A DNA stretch of 64,000 nt from Flaveria trinervia (Eukaryota; Streptophyta; Magnoliopsida; Asterales; Asteraceae): positions 40,447,731 through 40,511,730 of the forward strand of contig CM046458.1 in assembly GCA_025506515.1 (NCBI GenBank), read 5' to 3'. Positions 47,299 through 59,481 of this stretch are shown piece after piece (positions within the stretch are counted from its first letter, which is position 1; every line of letters begins with the position of its first letter). The notes beneath the pieces are model-generated. The model ran no database searches. It was not told the origin of the DNA and saw nothing but the letters and a program-made list of their open reading frames with translations. Position numbers and translations under genes: made by a program.

Positions 47299-47383
47299 TT
47301 TATTATTTTTATTATATTATTATTATTACTACTACTATTATTGTTATTATTATTAATCGTTTTGTTAATCGTCATACAACTCA
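46965..47383. repeat. (TA)n and (ATT)n microsatellites
   Basis: An AT dinucleotide run at 46965-47021 and an ATT trinucleotide run at 47228-47354, with plain AT-rich DNA between. The long Tyr- or Ile-rich ORFs here are translations of the repeat. Confidence 0.9.
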
Positions 47384-47930
47384 ATGTAAGGAATGTAAGT
47401 AAGAAAGATGACGATTGTACGAAAGATAAGTAAGGAAGACTATGAATGAAAACGAATGATAATCATGACGTATATTGAACGAAAGATAATAAATAATGAT
47501 GGAAGATGATAATAAATTATCTATTTGTACATATGATGTATGATCGTGTATGAGAGTAAAAAATAATTTTAAATAGAAGTAAAAGTATTTTATTTTATAA
47601 AACTAGAACTCACTCAGCAACGTTGATTTTTATGTATTTTCTAGTTGGTAGGTAATTGGTAGGTACTTTATGATGGCATGGGACAGCTACTTCGCATTTT
47701 CGGATGGCATCCATTTTGTAGAACTATGACGTTTTTGTGATGTAATGCAAATGATAATATTTTATAATAGTTAACTACATTGTATTGTTTTGCAAAATCA
47801 GTCATTAATATATGAAATCTTTTTATGTTATTCCACTGTAATATTTTAACAAATTTAAATGTATATTTTATATTTTATATGCGATGATTGTCTATATGTA
47901 AACGTCCCGAGGAAGTAGCCTTCCAGCATA
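47384..47930 (+). repeat. Degraded Gypsy LTR fragment
   Basis: Plus-strand match to the last quarter of the Gypsy LTR, including 'aactagaactcactcagcaacg' and the end 'gatgattg...gtaaacgtcccgagg'. It agrees better with the LTR of I (reverse of about 55380-55890) than with that of E. The final GGGGCCTTACA has decayed to agtagccttccagca. Confidence 0.75.
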
Positions 47931-49443
47931 GCTCCTGTTATTCTATAGTTGCTTTTGTTTCCTCCGGTTCTTCTCATTTCCAATTTTGCAAGAAATGAAT
48001 AAATTTTTTTGAGCAAAGTTATGTAGTACAACAAAATGGGTTTTGCTTTTTTTCAAATTAATAAAACAGGTAGAGCTAGTAATTGAGAAACTCGAGTTTA
48101 ATTTTCTTGTCTAAAATCAGTTTTATATTTAACACAAAATGGTTTTAATTGCTTTTAGTTAGTGACGGACCTAGAAAATTTTCCTATAGGTGTCAGAAAT
48201 TTTTGGCATACTAATGTATGTCTAATAGTTGATTTTAGGTTTTTCGATCGGTCCATGTTAGCTCGGCTTCGGAAAAAAGTATTACCAATTCCACTAGAAA
48301 ATACATAATAACAATGTGTCATTAGAAATTGCAACATAGGTAGTTAAAAATTTTATGTTGGACCGAATGGTTTAAAATTGATGTAAAAAGATGAAAGCAA
48401 AACATTCAATGTATGTAAAGTTTTGGGTTTTTCTAACTTGTTGCTAGAGGCTCCATTTAATATAATGAAATTCTCTTGCCTGGTTAAAACAATTTATATA
48501 ACTCTTTTTAAATTTCTCAAAATATTATTATTTTTTACTAGTATCAACAACCTAAAATATGTAAATAAACTTCATATATAATTCAAATTAAACGTTATAT
48601 TCATCTTATATGAACTACTCACATATATATAATAAATAGGTGTTGTGTAGCTAGAAGAACAAGTTCAAAGATTACTTGTCCTCCATTCAAATTAAAATCA
48701 GTAAGTAACTATAATAAAACCAACAATTAAATTATCATAACAAATAATATTTTAATTGAAGAAATAAAAATATGATATTTCAAAGTATTAAATGTGTTGT
48801 AAATAATACAAGATGTTGTTTACCAACATTCATTTAATATATGTAATTATTAAAAAACGAGTAATTAACTCATTTAGTTTTTATAAAATATCATTTTCTG
48901 TGTCTTTTATTTTCAAGTAGTAGTAATTATATATTTGAACTCTCACAAAAATATCATTTTAATTTAGTGTGATCATCAAGAAAAATGGTATAAATGACTA
49001 ATAAAAGTCATACCTACTTTCTTGCCCTTTATTGTTACCCTTCATTGTTCTCGTTTGCCTATGTGTGTTACTGATATGAACGGAAACAATAAACATGAAT
49101 CTTAGGATTCATATTGATAATAATAAAATTTGATGATTCAATGCTAAAATAATAATAATAATAAACACAAAAAGTGTTCAATGCTTGTTGTTTATTGATT
49201 TGAGGATGAAATCATCATCCATGAAGAATGATGATATGATGTTGTTGGTGATGTAACTAATTCTCACACTTGGTGGTGAATCATTCCTTTTATAATGATG
49301 ATATATGTTAATATTTATACTAGTCTAGCAATTACAATAATTACAAAATAAACCCTAGACTAATATTTGTATTGTTTTTATTCTTCAAGTCTTCAACTTC
49401 AATAATATTAGAAATCTTCAATTTCTTCAAAGTAGAATACCCA
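47931..49443. other. AT-rich block, unclassified
   Basis: No ORF with recognisable content. 'gtgacggacctagaaaatttt' near 48158 recalls the edge of small non-autonomous plant repeats, but I see no matching far end. The part at 49080-49440, with 'aataaaccctagactaatattt', could be an old LTR. Confidence 0.35.
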
Positions 49444-50396
49444 ATATTTAGTATGCATTTCCAGCCCCAAACAAGTTTAAAACCTTTAAAATAAGGGATC
49501 TATAACTCTACCTGGATCGATGAGTAACTTCTCAATAAGCTTTCTAAGGAAGGGTCGCACTACACAACATGCAGAAAAGTTAACACTCAAAGGAGTTAAT
49601 TTCTACCTAATTTCGCTGCTAATTTTGTTGCATGATCAGCAGTTTCGCTGCTAGTTTCGCCAGCAGTTTCGCTGCTAGTTTCACCAACAGTTTTGCTGGC
49701 ATCTTCGCTGCCAGGTTCGCTCCTAGTTTCGCCCAACTTTCGTTGGAAACCATGTCTGCAAAACTATCTGCGAAACTACAATATCACAGGAAGTCTTCAT
49801 AGTTTCGCTGAATGACTACACAATTTCGCCGGATGAACACCCAGTTTCGTAGAAAGGGCTGAAATTACGAACCAACCCATTTTTGACCCAAAACTTCAAT
49901 CTTTTTCACCCAAAAAAATTGGTTATCACCCAATAAGCTATATCTAAGCTTCTTACATGTTTTCGTACACAAAAATGTGAGTTTTGGGTGATTCTTTGCC
50001 ACTTTCAAAAATCCCACGCCCTAAAACCCAGGTTTACCCTCAAAGAACCGATTAAGTGATGTTTCTTACCTAGTTCTTGGTCTTTTCTTGTTGCTTGGAT
50101 GAACATGAACACCGATCTTCAATCTCGTGATCAACTGAGTCTTGAATCTCCACTTTCTCTCCACTTTCTCTTTCTACACACTCTCTCTAGAAATTGGGTG
50201 TTGTGTTGAAAATGAGAGTGGCTCAAGGTGATCCATTTATATATATCGGGCGTTCTCGGGACCTTAAACTCGCCGGACACATAACCTGCGAGGTCTACTC
50301 AGTCCATACTCCATTTCCCACTTATTTTCTTTAAATAATCCTGGCTAAGCCCCCTATTATTAATTGGCTCATTTCGACTTTATTCCGAGCATTACA
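49444..50396 (-). repeat. 3' LTR of Gypsy I, truncated to about 950 bp
   Basis: Matches 56620-57528. The edge nearer pol ends GAGCATTACA (50396). At 49444 homology stops abruptly, leaving less than half of the LTR. The block 49620-49760 has repeated 'gtttcgctgctagtttcgcc' units, also present near 56800-56870. Confidence 0.82.
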
Positions 50397-50448
50397 ACTC
50401 CACCTCTTATTTAGGTTTCGCCATCGAAACATGTTGGTCATTGAATAG

Positions 50449-53400
50449 TTAAGGGTAATGTTGCCTCATCTCCTCTTCAATTTCCCAAGTGGACTTTGAT
50501 CCCTTCTTGTGCTTCCACTGTACTCGCACCATAGGAACCACCTTATTCCTTAGCCTATACTCCTTACAATCGATGATCGCCATCGGTTGCTCCACATAAT
50601 TGAGCCGTTCATCCACTTCATTATCCTCTAGTGGCACCACCATATCCTCGTTGGCTAAGAACTTTCTTAAGTGAGAGACATGAAATGCCAAATGAATTCC
50701 ACTTAACTCACTGGACAGCTCCAACCTATAGGCCACCTCTCCAACTCGAACAATGATTCGGAAAGGCCCTATGTATCTCGGGCTCAACTTGCCCCTCTTC
50801 CTAAACTGAATGATGCCCTTCCAAGGTGAGACCTTTAACATAATGCTATCACCCACCTGGAAATCAATCAGTCTGCGTCGTTTATCGGCATACGACTTTT
50901 GCCTATCCTTAGCTGCCTTCATAAAGGCTTTGATCCTTTCTAGCTTCTTAGTCGTAGCCTCGACAACCTTGAAGCTCCCTAACTCGTTATGGCTAATATC
51001 ACCCCAACAAGCGGGTGTTCTACATCTCCTACCGTATAGCATCTCATAAGGGGGTATACCAATGTTGGCATGGTAAGTATTATTGTATGAGAATTTAGCT
51101 AACGGTAAGTGGTTATCCCAATTTCCTCCAAAATCAATGACGCATGCCCGAAGCATATCTTCAAGTATCTGAATAGTCCTTTCCGACTGACCATCCATCT
51201 GAGGATGATAATTCGTACTGATGTGTAACCTTGTCCCCATAGCATCATGGAATTTCTTCCAAATTTGGATGTAAACCAGGTGTCACAATCAGAAACAATA
51301 GACACTAGCACACCATGATGAGTTACAATCTCCTTGATGAATAGATCCGCTAATCTTTCAGAGGAATACGTCTTACAAATCGGTAGGAAGTGAGCACTCT
51401 TCATCAAACGATCAACTATCACCCATATGGCATCATACCCTTTCACGGTACGCAGTAACTTCATAATAAAGTACATGGTAGTATGCTCCCACTTCCACTT
51501 GGGTATATCCAAAGGTTGGATCTTCCTGTATGGCTTTTGAAGCTCTGCCTACACCTGCAAGCAAGTAAGGCACTTACTCACGTACTCCACTATGTCACAG
51601 TTCATACCCGACCACCAATAATCTTTCTTCATGTCTTAGATACATTTTTGTGGCACCAGGATGAATGGAGTACCGAGTCTTATGAACTTCGTCCATGATC
51701 TTCCCACATAGATCCCCATAATGAGAAATCCACATTCGTCTTAATCGGGTTCTAACACCGAGAATATTTTCACCCAGCTCCGCAACTAGATCTCTCATCC
51801 TTTTGGAGTTAACATGATCTTTCTTCAATGCCTCATCTTGAAACTTCTTGACCCACTTTATCACATCGGAGGTCATAATCAATTGGTAAGCCTTTACCCG
51901 AATTAGTTCAAGCCTATCCTTTCGGCTAAGGGCATCCGCCACTACGTTGGCTTTGCCCGTATGGTAATGGATCTCGCAATCATAATCCTTTATGAGCTCC
52001 AACCATCGCCTCTGTCTCACTTTCAAATATTTATGTTTGAAGAAGTACTATAAGCTCTTGTGGTCTGTGAAGATGGTGCACTTCATCCCATAGAGGTAGT
52101 GCCTCCAAATCTTTAACGCGAAGACCACAACTACTAACTTCAAGTCATGAGTAGGATAATTGACCTCATGAACTTTCAATTGCCGGGATGCATAAGCTAT
52201 AACTTTTCCTCGCTGCATCAACACGCAAACCAACCCCGAGTAAGAAGCATCTGAATAGACCACCAAATCTTCGCTTCCTTTTGGTAATGACAAGATAGGA
52301 GCCTGAGTCAACCTTGCCTTTACCTCCTCAAAGGCCTTCTCTTGCTCTTAACCCCATACAAATTTCAGATCCTTACGGGTCAACTTGGTCAGTGGAGAAG
52401 CTATCTTAGAGAAGTCTTGGATAAATATTTTATAATAGCCTGCCAACCCCAAGAAACTACGGATCTCGGATGGCGTCTTTGGAGACTTCCATTGCATCAC
52501 CACCTCCACCTTTGTCGGGTCCACCATAATCCCCTTAGGATTCACCACGGGACCCAAGAACTAAACTTCTCGCAACCAGAACGCGCACTTGGAGAACTTG
52601 GCATACAACTTCTCCTTTCTTAGTGTCTTTAACACTTCCCAAATATGACCGACATGCTCCTCCTTGCTTTTTGAATAAATCAGGATATCATTGATGAACA
52701 CAATCACTGATTTATCCAACATCGGCCGACACACTGCATTTATCAAATCCATAAAAGCAGCTGGCGCGTTGGTTAAACGAAATGACATAACGAGGAACTC
52801 GTAGTGTTCATAACACGTATGAAATGTTGGTTTAGGAATATCTTGTTCCTTCGCTTTTAATTGTTGGTAGCCAGATTGAAGGTTTATTCTTGAGAACCAA
52901 CTAGCACCTTGGAGCTGATCAAACAAGTCATCAATCCTTGGTAATGGATACCGATTCTTCACCATCAACTTATTAAGGTCGCAATAGTCAATACACATCC
53001 TCATACTACCGTCCTTTTTCACGAACAATACCGAAGCACTCCAAGGAGAGATACTAGGTCTAATGAACCCCTTATCAAGCAACTCCTTCAATTGCTCCAT
53101 CAGTTCTTTCATCTCGGTCGGAGCCAATCGATACGGTGCCTTAGCTACAGGCTGGACACCGGGTATCAAGTCGATCTGAAACTCGATCTCATGGTCCAGT
53201 AGCACACATGGTATATCTTCTGGAACACGTTTGGGAAGTCACACACAATCGGTACATCGGACAGTTGTGGTGTTGGCGTATCCATTCTTCACGTAGGCCA
53301 AATAGGCACTACTTCCACGCCTCATGCACTTTCCCGCCACCGCCATCGAAATCACCTTCGGGATAGTCGTAATTCGGTCACCGTAAATCGTCACCCAGCT

Positions 53401-53697
53401 CCCGTCAGGCGCTGTCAATCTAATCATTTTCTTGTGACATACGATGTTCGCCTTGTAGTCCGCCAACCAATCCATTCCTAGGACTATATCGAAACTACCT
53501 AAGGTCATCACAAATGTTCTAACAAGAAACTTATCACCTTTTAATTCTATGTCACAGCCTTCTATCATCTCAGAAATCCTGGTAGACTTACCTGTGGCCT
53601 TTTCTACATCGAAGGGCTCACAAATACTTCTAATCCTAATAGGCAACTTAGCATAAAAGGAAAGTAGAATTGAAACTCCTACTAGTACCAGAATCAA
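50449..53697 (-). pseudogene. pol: pol of Gypsy I (protease, RT, RNase H, integrase), broken
   Basis: Protease-like part (53697-53239) contains VLGMDWLADYKA. RT (53205-52348) has IDLIPGVQPVAKAPYRL, MCIDYCDLN and SFRLTNAPAAFMDL, but the active site reads VFINDILIYS, with Asn for the first Asp of the usual FIDD. RNase H (52311-51595) has VVYSDASYSGL and KANVVADALSRKD. Integrase (51512-50449) has the catalytic GQSERTIQ and the chromodomain-like tail KHKKGSKSTWEIEEEM. Frame changes occur near 53230, 52340, 52030, 51590 and 51240. Confidence 0.88.
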
Positions 53698-53770
53698 ATA
53701 ACACTAAGGCAAGAGTTTAGTTTGTTAGAAACATACCTGAAATCACATCGGGGTCCGTCCTAGCCTCCTC

Positions 53771-55054
53771 TTAGGTCATTGTGAAGGCTTTGGTGCTCAC
53801 CTTCTGCCCTTCACCTCCTACTATCTTTGCTTCCCCATAATTTTCAGCCCTTGTCTTTTTACAGTCCCTACTCATGTGGCCTTCCCCACCACAATTAAAG
53901 ACACCTCGCCACCTTGTACTCTCTTGCCATGTGGCCAGGCTTCCCATAATTAAAGCACACATTCAGTCCCTACCTAAACTCTCTGATGTGATCCTTTCCA
54001 AACTTGCTACACCTTTTTATCCGTGCAATGGATGTGGCTACACGCCAATCATCCACCCTTGCAACGTTGTTGTTTGCTGGGGCACCACCCTGACCAAACC
54101 TCTTCTCGTTCCAGTTTCGGTCACCAGCACCTTTCTTACTCACCTCAACCATCACCACTTCCCGTTCTTTATACAACCTTCCCACTAAATCAACCACCGA
54201 CCTAAATGTACTTGTTCAGGCAGCGATCATGTGCATGCGGATGTCCACCGGCAACCTTGAATGTATATCTTGATCTTCCGTGACAAGGGTGTCACCTGAT
54301 CTGGCACCAGCCATGCCAACTCATTGAATTTGGTGGTCTATTGTTGATGTGCCGTGGTTCCTGCCTCTAGCTACAAGAACTCTATCTTAACCTTGTCCAA
54401 CTCTTGGTGAGGACAAAACTCCTTGATCACCAACTTCTTTAACTCTGCCCACCTCATCCACCTAGTAGCCCAGTTACCCTTAGATTGGACAATATTGTCC
54501 CACTAGCATAAGGCCAAGTACATAAAGGAGTGGGAAACAAACTTCACCTTCTGATCCTCCCGGCACTCGCTGATATCTGGAACAACTTCCATCGCTCTCA
54601 CCCACCGGTGAGCAGCAATAACAGTGTCATTCCCATCAAAAGTCGGGGGCTTGCATATTTGAAATGGCCCGTAGTTACAGCCTCGTGTTGCCTCAGGCAC
54701 AGGCGCTTCTTCCTCCTCCTCATTAGTTGAGACAACCGTCTCCGCCTCCGGTTGTTCTCTCCCTCCCGAGGACCTATTCCTCTCCTTCCTTTCTCTTTCA
54801 CTTATAGCCTTTATTACTTCAGTCACCACAAACGTTAAGATTGTTTACATGACTTAGTGAACCTCCTCCACCATAGCCTCCTTCACTGAGGCCCTCAAAT
54901 TAGCACTCTCATCACCACCCTCCGGATGAGGGGTCTCAGGCTCTTCATGAGCCACTTGTTCAGCTCTAGGCCTTCCTCTCATGACCCATGGTCCAACACC
55001 ACGTCCACCATGACATCTATATCGAGAAGCCACTGAAGATCTACCTCCAGCCAT
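53771..55054 (-). pseudogene. gag: gag of Gypsy I, broken
   Basis: Starts at 55054 with MAGGRSSVASRYRC. It then has an acidic part and a Glu/Arg-rich stretch (54829-54503) leading to CKPPTFDGNDTVIAAHRW, the start of the retrotransposon gag core. The zinc knuckle (about 53905-53860) reads VFNCGGEGHMSRDC, so the first Cys is missing. At least three frame changes separate the parts. 54190-54500 is readable only in pieces. Confidence 0.82.
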
Positions 55055-55369
55055 CCTTTAAGCATGCTATAAGATCCAAACACCAACATGGTCAGTCAAG
55101 GGAATAGCTCAGTTTATGTCAAGTATAGTAAGTCCCTAATTACAGTGGCCAGTTGTGATTAGCCACTTACTTTACTCTTCATACCCCAAGCATTTCCTAT
55201 CCTGACTATATCAGTATCTAAATCTACTACAAAGCATATAAATCACATAACATGCGCACATAATACTGGTTAACATTAAGAAAATACTTGATGGCACGTA
55301 GCTACTCGGACCGACATCCTTTCCGTTTAACTTTAGGTTTATTTGAATATATTTACCCATTTCACTTAA

Positions 55370-57528
55370 ACTTTGGCTATCATACGCTTACAGCTAGACA
55401 ATCATCGCATATAAAATATAAAACATACATTTAAATTTGCTAAAATATTGCAGCAGAATAACTTCAATAATTTATATATTAATGACTGGTCTTGCACAAT
55501 ACAATGTAGTTAACTGTTACAAAATATTATCGTTTTCGTTACATTACAAAAACTTCATAGTTCTACAAAAATGGATGCCATCCAAAAATGCCAAGTAGCT
55601 GGCCTGTGCCATCCTCAGCAACAATTACCTACCAACTGGAAAATGCATAAAAGTCAGCATTGTTGAATGAGTTCTAGTTTTATAAAATAAAATACTTTTA
55701 CTTCCTTTTAAAATCGTCTTTTACTCTCATACACGATGATACATCATACGTACGAATAGATAATTTATTTTTATCTTCCATAATTATTCATTATCTTTCG
55801 TTCAATGTACGTCATCATTATCATTCTCTTTCATTCATAGTCTTCCTTACTTATCTTTCATACATTCTTTATCTTCCTTACTTACATTTCGGACCAATGC
55901 CATGTGTTATACCTGAACATTATGCACAAAGCTAGTTACTGGGCCTAAGTTCTATCAATAGATCCTGAACATTGTGCACGAAGCTGACTCTAGTACTTAT
56001 GGCAAGCGACAAAGATCCTATACATATGGTCAATCACAAAGATTAGACCCTAGTGTGCATCCTTCTGGGGTAATTAACCTGCACACATTGAACTATCACC
56101 CTTCATTGGGTGTGAACCTCCTTACGGTGCTTGCAAGACTTTCTTACATTCGTTCTTCCATTAATGCATCCATTCATTCTTTCGTTACGTTCATCTTATC
56201 ATTATCATTAACTCTCAATTTACGTTACATCATACTTTTTGTTCAGTTCATAATCATAACATGTAAGTCAAGGAATAATACATAATAGGAACGTAAGGAA
56301 ACACAACATGAACATACATAACATCACATACCCTATCACAAATCATTATATACATCATGCATCACCCATTCACATACACATGCATAACAAGTACAAGTCA
56401 TTATAGAACATAAACGACCCTCCATGGGACAACGGGGGTTTGGGGTGGCATCCCCTGACAGCGGGGTCTTAGGGTCGCAGCTCCAAGGGGCAACGTCCCT
56501 AGCTGGGGTCGTGCTACCAGGTCAGTGTGAAATTTTTTTATTTTAAAGCATATATATAGCACATTTGGTTATAGAAAAACTGGTCTTCCTTTTAAAACTT
56601 CTTAAAACCTTGGTCATTTAAATCGTATATTTAGTATGCATTTCCAGCCCCAAACAAGTTTAAAACCTTTAAAATAGGAGATCTAGAACTCACCTGGATC
56701 AATGAGTAGCTTCTCAATCAAGCTTTCTAAGCAAGGGTCGCACTACACAACCTGCAAATAAATTAACACTCTAAGGAGTTAATTTATGCCTATATTCGCT
56801 GCTAATTTCATTGCATGATTAGCAGTTTTGCTGCTAGTTTTGCTAGCAATTTTGTTGTTAGTTTCGCCCAATTTTGGTTGGAAACCTTGTATGTGAAACT
56901 ATCTGCGAAACTATAGTTTCGCAGAAAGTCTTCATAGTTTCGCTGGATGACTACAGAATTTCACTGGATGAACACCTAGTTTCGCAGAACGGGCTGAAAT
57001 TATGAACCAACCCATTTTTGACCGAAAACTTCAATCTTTTACACCCAAAACCTTGGTTTATCAGCCAAGAAGCTATATCTAAGCTTCATACATGTGTTCT
57101 TACACAAAAACATGAGTTTTGTGCGATTCTTTGCTATTTTCAAAAACTTGAAGCCTTAAAATCTGGGTTTATCCTCAAGGAAATGATTAAACAATGTTTC
57201 TTACCTGGATTCTTGGTCTTTTCTTGTGTTTTGGATGACCATAAACACCGATCTTCAATCTCGTGATCAATTGAGCCTACAATCACCACTTTCTCTCCAT
57301 TTTCTTTTGCTACACTCGCTCTAGAAATTGGGTGTTGAGTTGCAAATGAGAGTGGCTCAAGCTAATCCGTTATATATACCACGTGTTCTCGGGATCTTAA
57401 ACTTGCCAAACACTTAACTCGCGAGGTCTACTCGGTCCATACTCCAATTCCCGCTCATTTTCTTTAAATAATCTTAGCTAAGCCCATTATTATTAATTGA
57501 CTCGTTTCTACTTTATTCTGGATGTTAA
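55370..57528 (-). repeat. 5' LTR of Gypsy I (about 2.15 kb)
   Basis: Homologous in reverse to the E LTR from 'cttacagct.g.caatcatcgca' near 55390, past the matching 'aactagaactcattcaacaatgctgac' near 55670, to about 57528. Both ends are decayed, so limits are approximate. 55055-55369 between it and gag is leader. No primer site could be read with confidence. Confidence 0.78.
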
Positions 57529-57540
57529 TGGAGAACTGAA

Positions 57541-57827
57541 GAGTTGCTGGAGCTATGCATTGAGATGACTAGAAAAGATCCAGGTAAATGGATGAAGATT
57601 GAAGATGAATGGAGAACAGTGTCTTATGAAAAACAAAAGTCAAAGAGATGGGCTGGTATTCAAAAGTTTAACGAGAATGTCTATACCTTCTATTAGTCTA
57701 ATCTTCCATTGGATACTTTTAAACATGAGATATGGAATAAGTGCCCTTGGTTTGGAGAGGTGGTCGATGCCTATTTTGCCAACAAGAAGGACATGAGTAA
57801 GAGTTTCTTTGGTTTCGAAAGATACAG
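57541..57827 (+). pseudogene. RRM-type RNA-binding domain fragment
   Basis: Reading from 57541 in frame 1 gives about 95 codons with one TAG (57694-57696). It shows an RNP2-like NVYTFY.SNL (57676-57705), a FGEVVDAYFANKKD middle and an RNP1-like KSFFGFERY (57805-57831). Together these are the two signature strands of an RRM fold. Similar domains occur in plant splicing-type proteins and in ORF1 of plant LINEs, so it may be a gene fragment or a LINE remnant. Homology to the Gypsy leader begins just after it. A perfect donor-like AG|GTATGT lies at its end. Confidence 0.65.
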
Positions 57828-59481
57828 GTATGTTATTGACTCTAATGAACTCGTTCCTAATTGGCCATTGTAATTAGGAACTTACTATACATGACATAAA
57901 CTAAGCTATTACCTTGAATGGCCGTGTTTGTGTTTGAATCTTATAGTGTGTTTAGAGGATGGCTGGTGGTAGATCTTCAAAGGCTTCATGAGGTGAAGGT
58001 CATGGTGGACATGGTGCTTCACCACATGCCACAAGGAGCCGAGCTAAGACTAGTGAGATGGCTCATGAGGAGAACGAGACTCATCACCTGGAAGGTGGTG
58101 ATAAGAGTGCTAATATGAGGGCCTCGATGAAGGAGGCTGTTGTTGAGGAGGTTCACCAGGTCATGAAGATGATCCTGTTGTCTGTGGTGACCGAAGTGAT
58201 TAGAGCTGTGAGGGAAGATGAGCGGAAGGGAAAGGAGAAGACCTATGAGAAGGGGGAAAGAGCTGATGGGAGAAGGAACAACCGGAAATTGAGGCGGTTG
58301 TCTCTAGTGACGAGGAGGAGGAAGAGCCTGTGCTAGAAACAGACCAAGGCTGTAATTATGAGGCATTCTAGAGATGCAAGCCCCCTACTTTTAATGGCAA
58401 TAGGAATGCTATTGCTGCACATCGATGGGTTAGAGAGATAGAAGTTGTACTCGATATCAATGAATATAAAGAGGACCAAAAGGAGAAGTTTGCCACTCAC
58501 TCATTCATGGACTCGGCCTTGTGTTGGTGGAACAATTTTGTCCAGGCCGAGAGTAGCAGGGCTATGGAAAGATGAAGTGGAATGAACTGGGGAAGTTGGT
58601 GATTGAGGAGTTCTGTCCACATATGAAACTTGATAAGATTGGGAAGGAGTTCCGATAGCTGGAGGCAAGAACCATGACACACCAACAATACACCACCAAG
58701 TTCAATAAGATGGCAAGGCTGGTGCCGGATCAAGTGATACCCATGTCACGAAAGATTAAGCGATACATCCAAGGTTTGTCGGCGGATATCCGCAGGCACA
58801 TGATCGTTGCCTGGTCGAGCACTTTTAGGTCGGTTTTTGATCCGGCGGGAAGGTTATATGATGACCAAGAGGTGGAAGTTGTTGAAGTGAGCAAGAAAGG
58901 TGGCAATGCCAAAAACTGGAATGGGCAGTGGTTTGGACGTGGAAGTGTCACTTCAAACAACAAGGTTGTGAGGGTGGATGACTGGCGTGTAGCCATATCT
59001 AGTGTGGGGTCAAGGAAGTGTGATAGATGTGGTAAAGAGCATACATGATAACGTAGTCCTAGGGATGGACTGGCTAGCAGCCTACGAGGCGAGTATTGTG
59101 TATTGCAAGAAGATGATCAGATTGACAGCGCTTGACGGGAGTTCAATGACGATCTAAGGTGATTGAGTTACTACGATCCCAAAAATGATTTCGATAGTGG
59201 TTGCGGGGAAGTGCCTGAGGCGTGGATGTAGTGCCTACCTAGCCTACGTGAAGGATGTGGACATGCTAACACCATAATTGTCCAATGTACCAGTTGTGTG
59301 TGACTTTCGTGATGTGTTCCCGGAAGATATACTAGGTGTGCATTGACTACCATGAGTTAAACAAGTTGACGGTGAAGAATTGGTACCTGTTACTGAGAAT
59401 TCATGACTAGTTTGATCAACTCCTAGGTGCTCGTTGGTTCTCAAGGATAGATCTCCGATCTAGTTATCCTCAGCTGAAAGT
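57828..59481 (+). pseudogene. Gypsy remnant J: gag, protease piece and RT piece
   Basis: The leader (57860-57958) resembles the leader of I in reverse. Gag starts at 57959 with MAGGRSSKAS then a stop; other frames follow (58058-58336, 58674-59048) up to a broken knuckle, KCDRCGKEHT. Sequence then jumps to a protease piece (DWLAAYEA, about 59070) and, after VFPEDI (about 59330), to an RT piece (ELNKLTVKNW, ARWFSRIDL). Each jump implies a deletion of some 200-300 bp relative to I. The RT is cut at 59481 by element D. Confidence 0.8.

Larger units (their letters stand above)
49444..57528 (-). mobile_element. Gypsy element I, nearly complete
   Basis: Minus-strand Tekay-like Gypsy. From right to left: 5' LTR, leader, gag, protease, RT, RNase H, integrase and truncated 3' LTR. 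The order RT-RNase H-integrase is the Gypsy order. Integrase is close to that of E and gag is close to that of J. Confidence 0.88.

Noticed and set aside
47193..47433. Tyr- and Ile-rich ORFs of about 70 codons
   Set aside because: They are translations of an ATT microsatellite.
48150..48500. Small non-autonomous DNA transposon starting at gtgacggacctag
   Set aside because: No matching inverted end or target duplication could be found.
57821..57959. Real host gene with an intron after the RRM exon
   Set aside because: A donor-like site is present, but the following sequence is the Gypsy leader and gag, and the exon has an in-frame stop.
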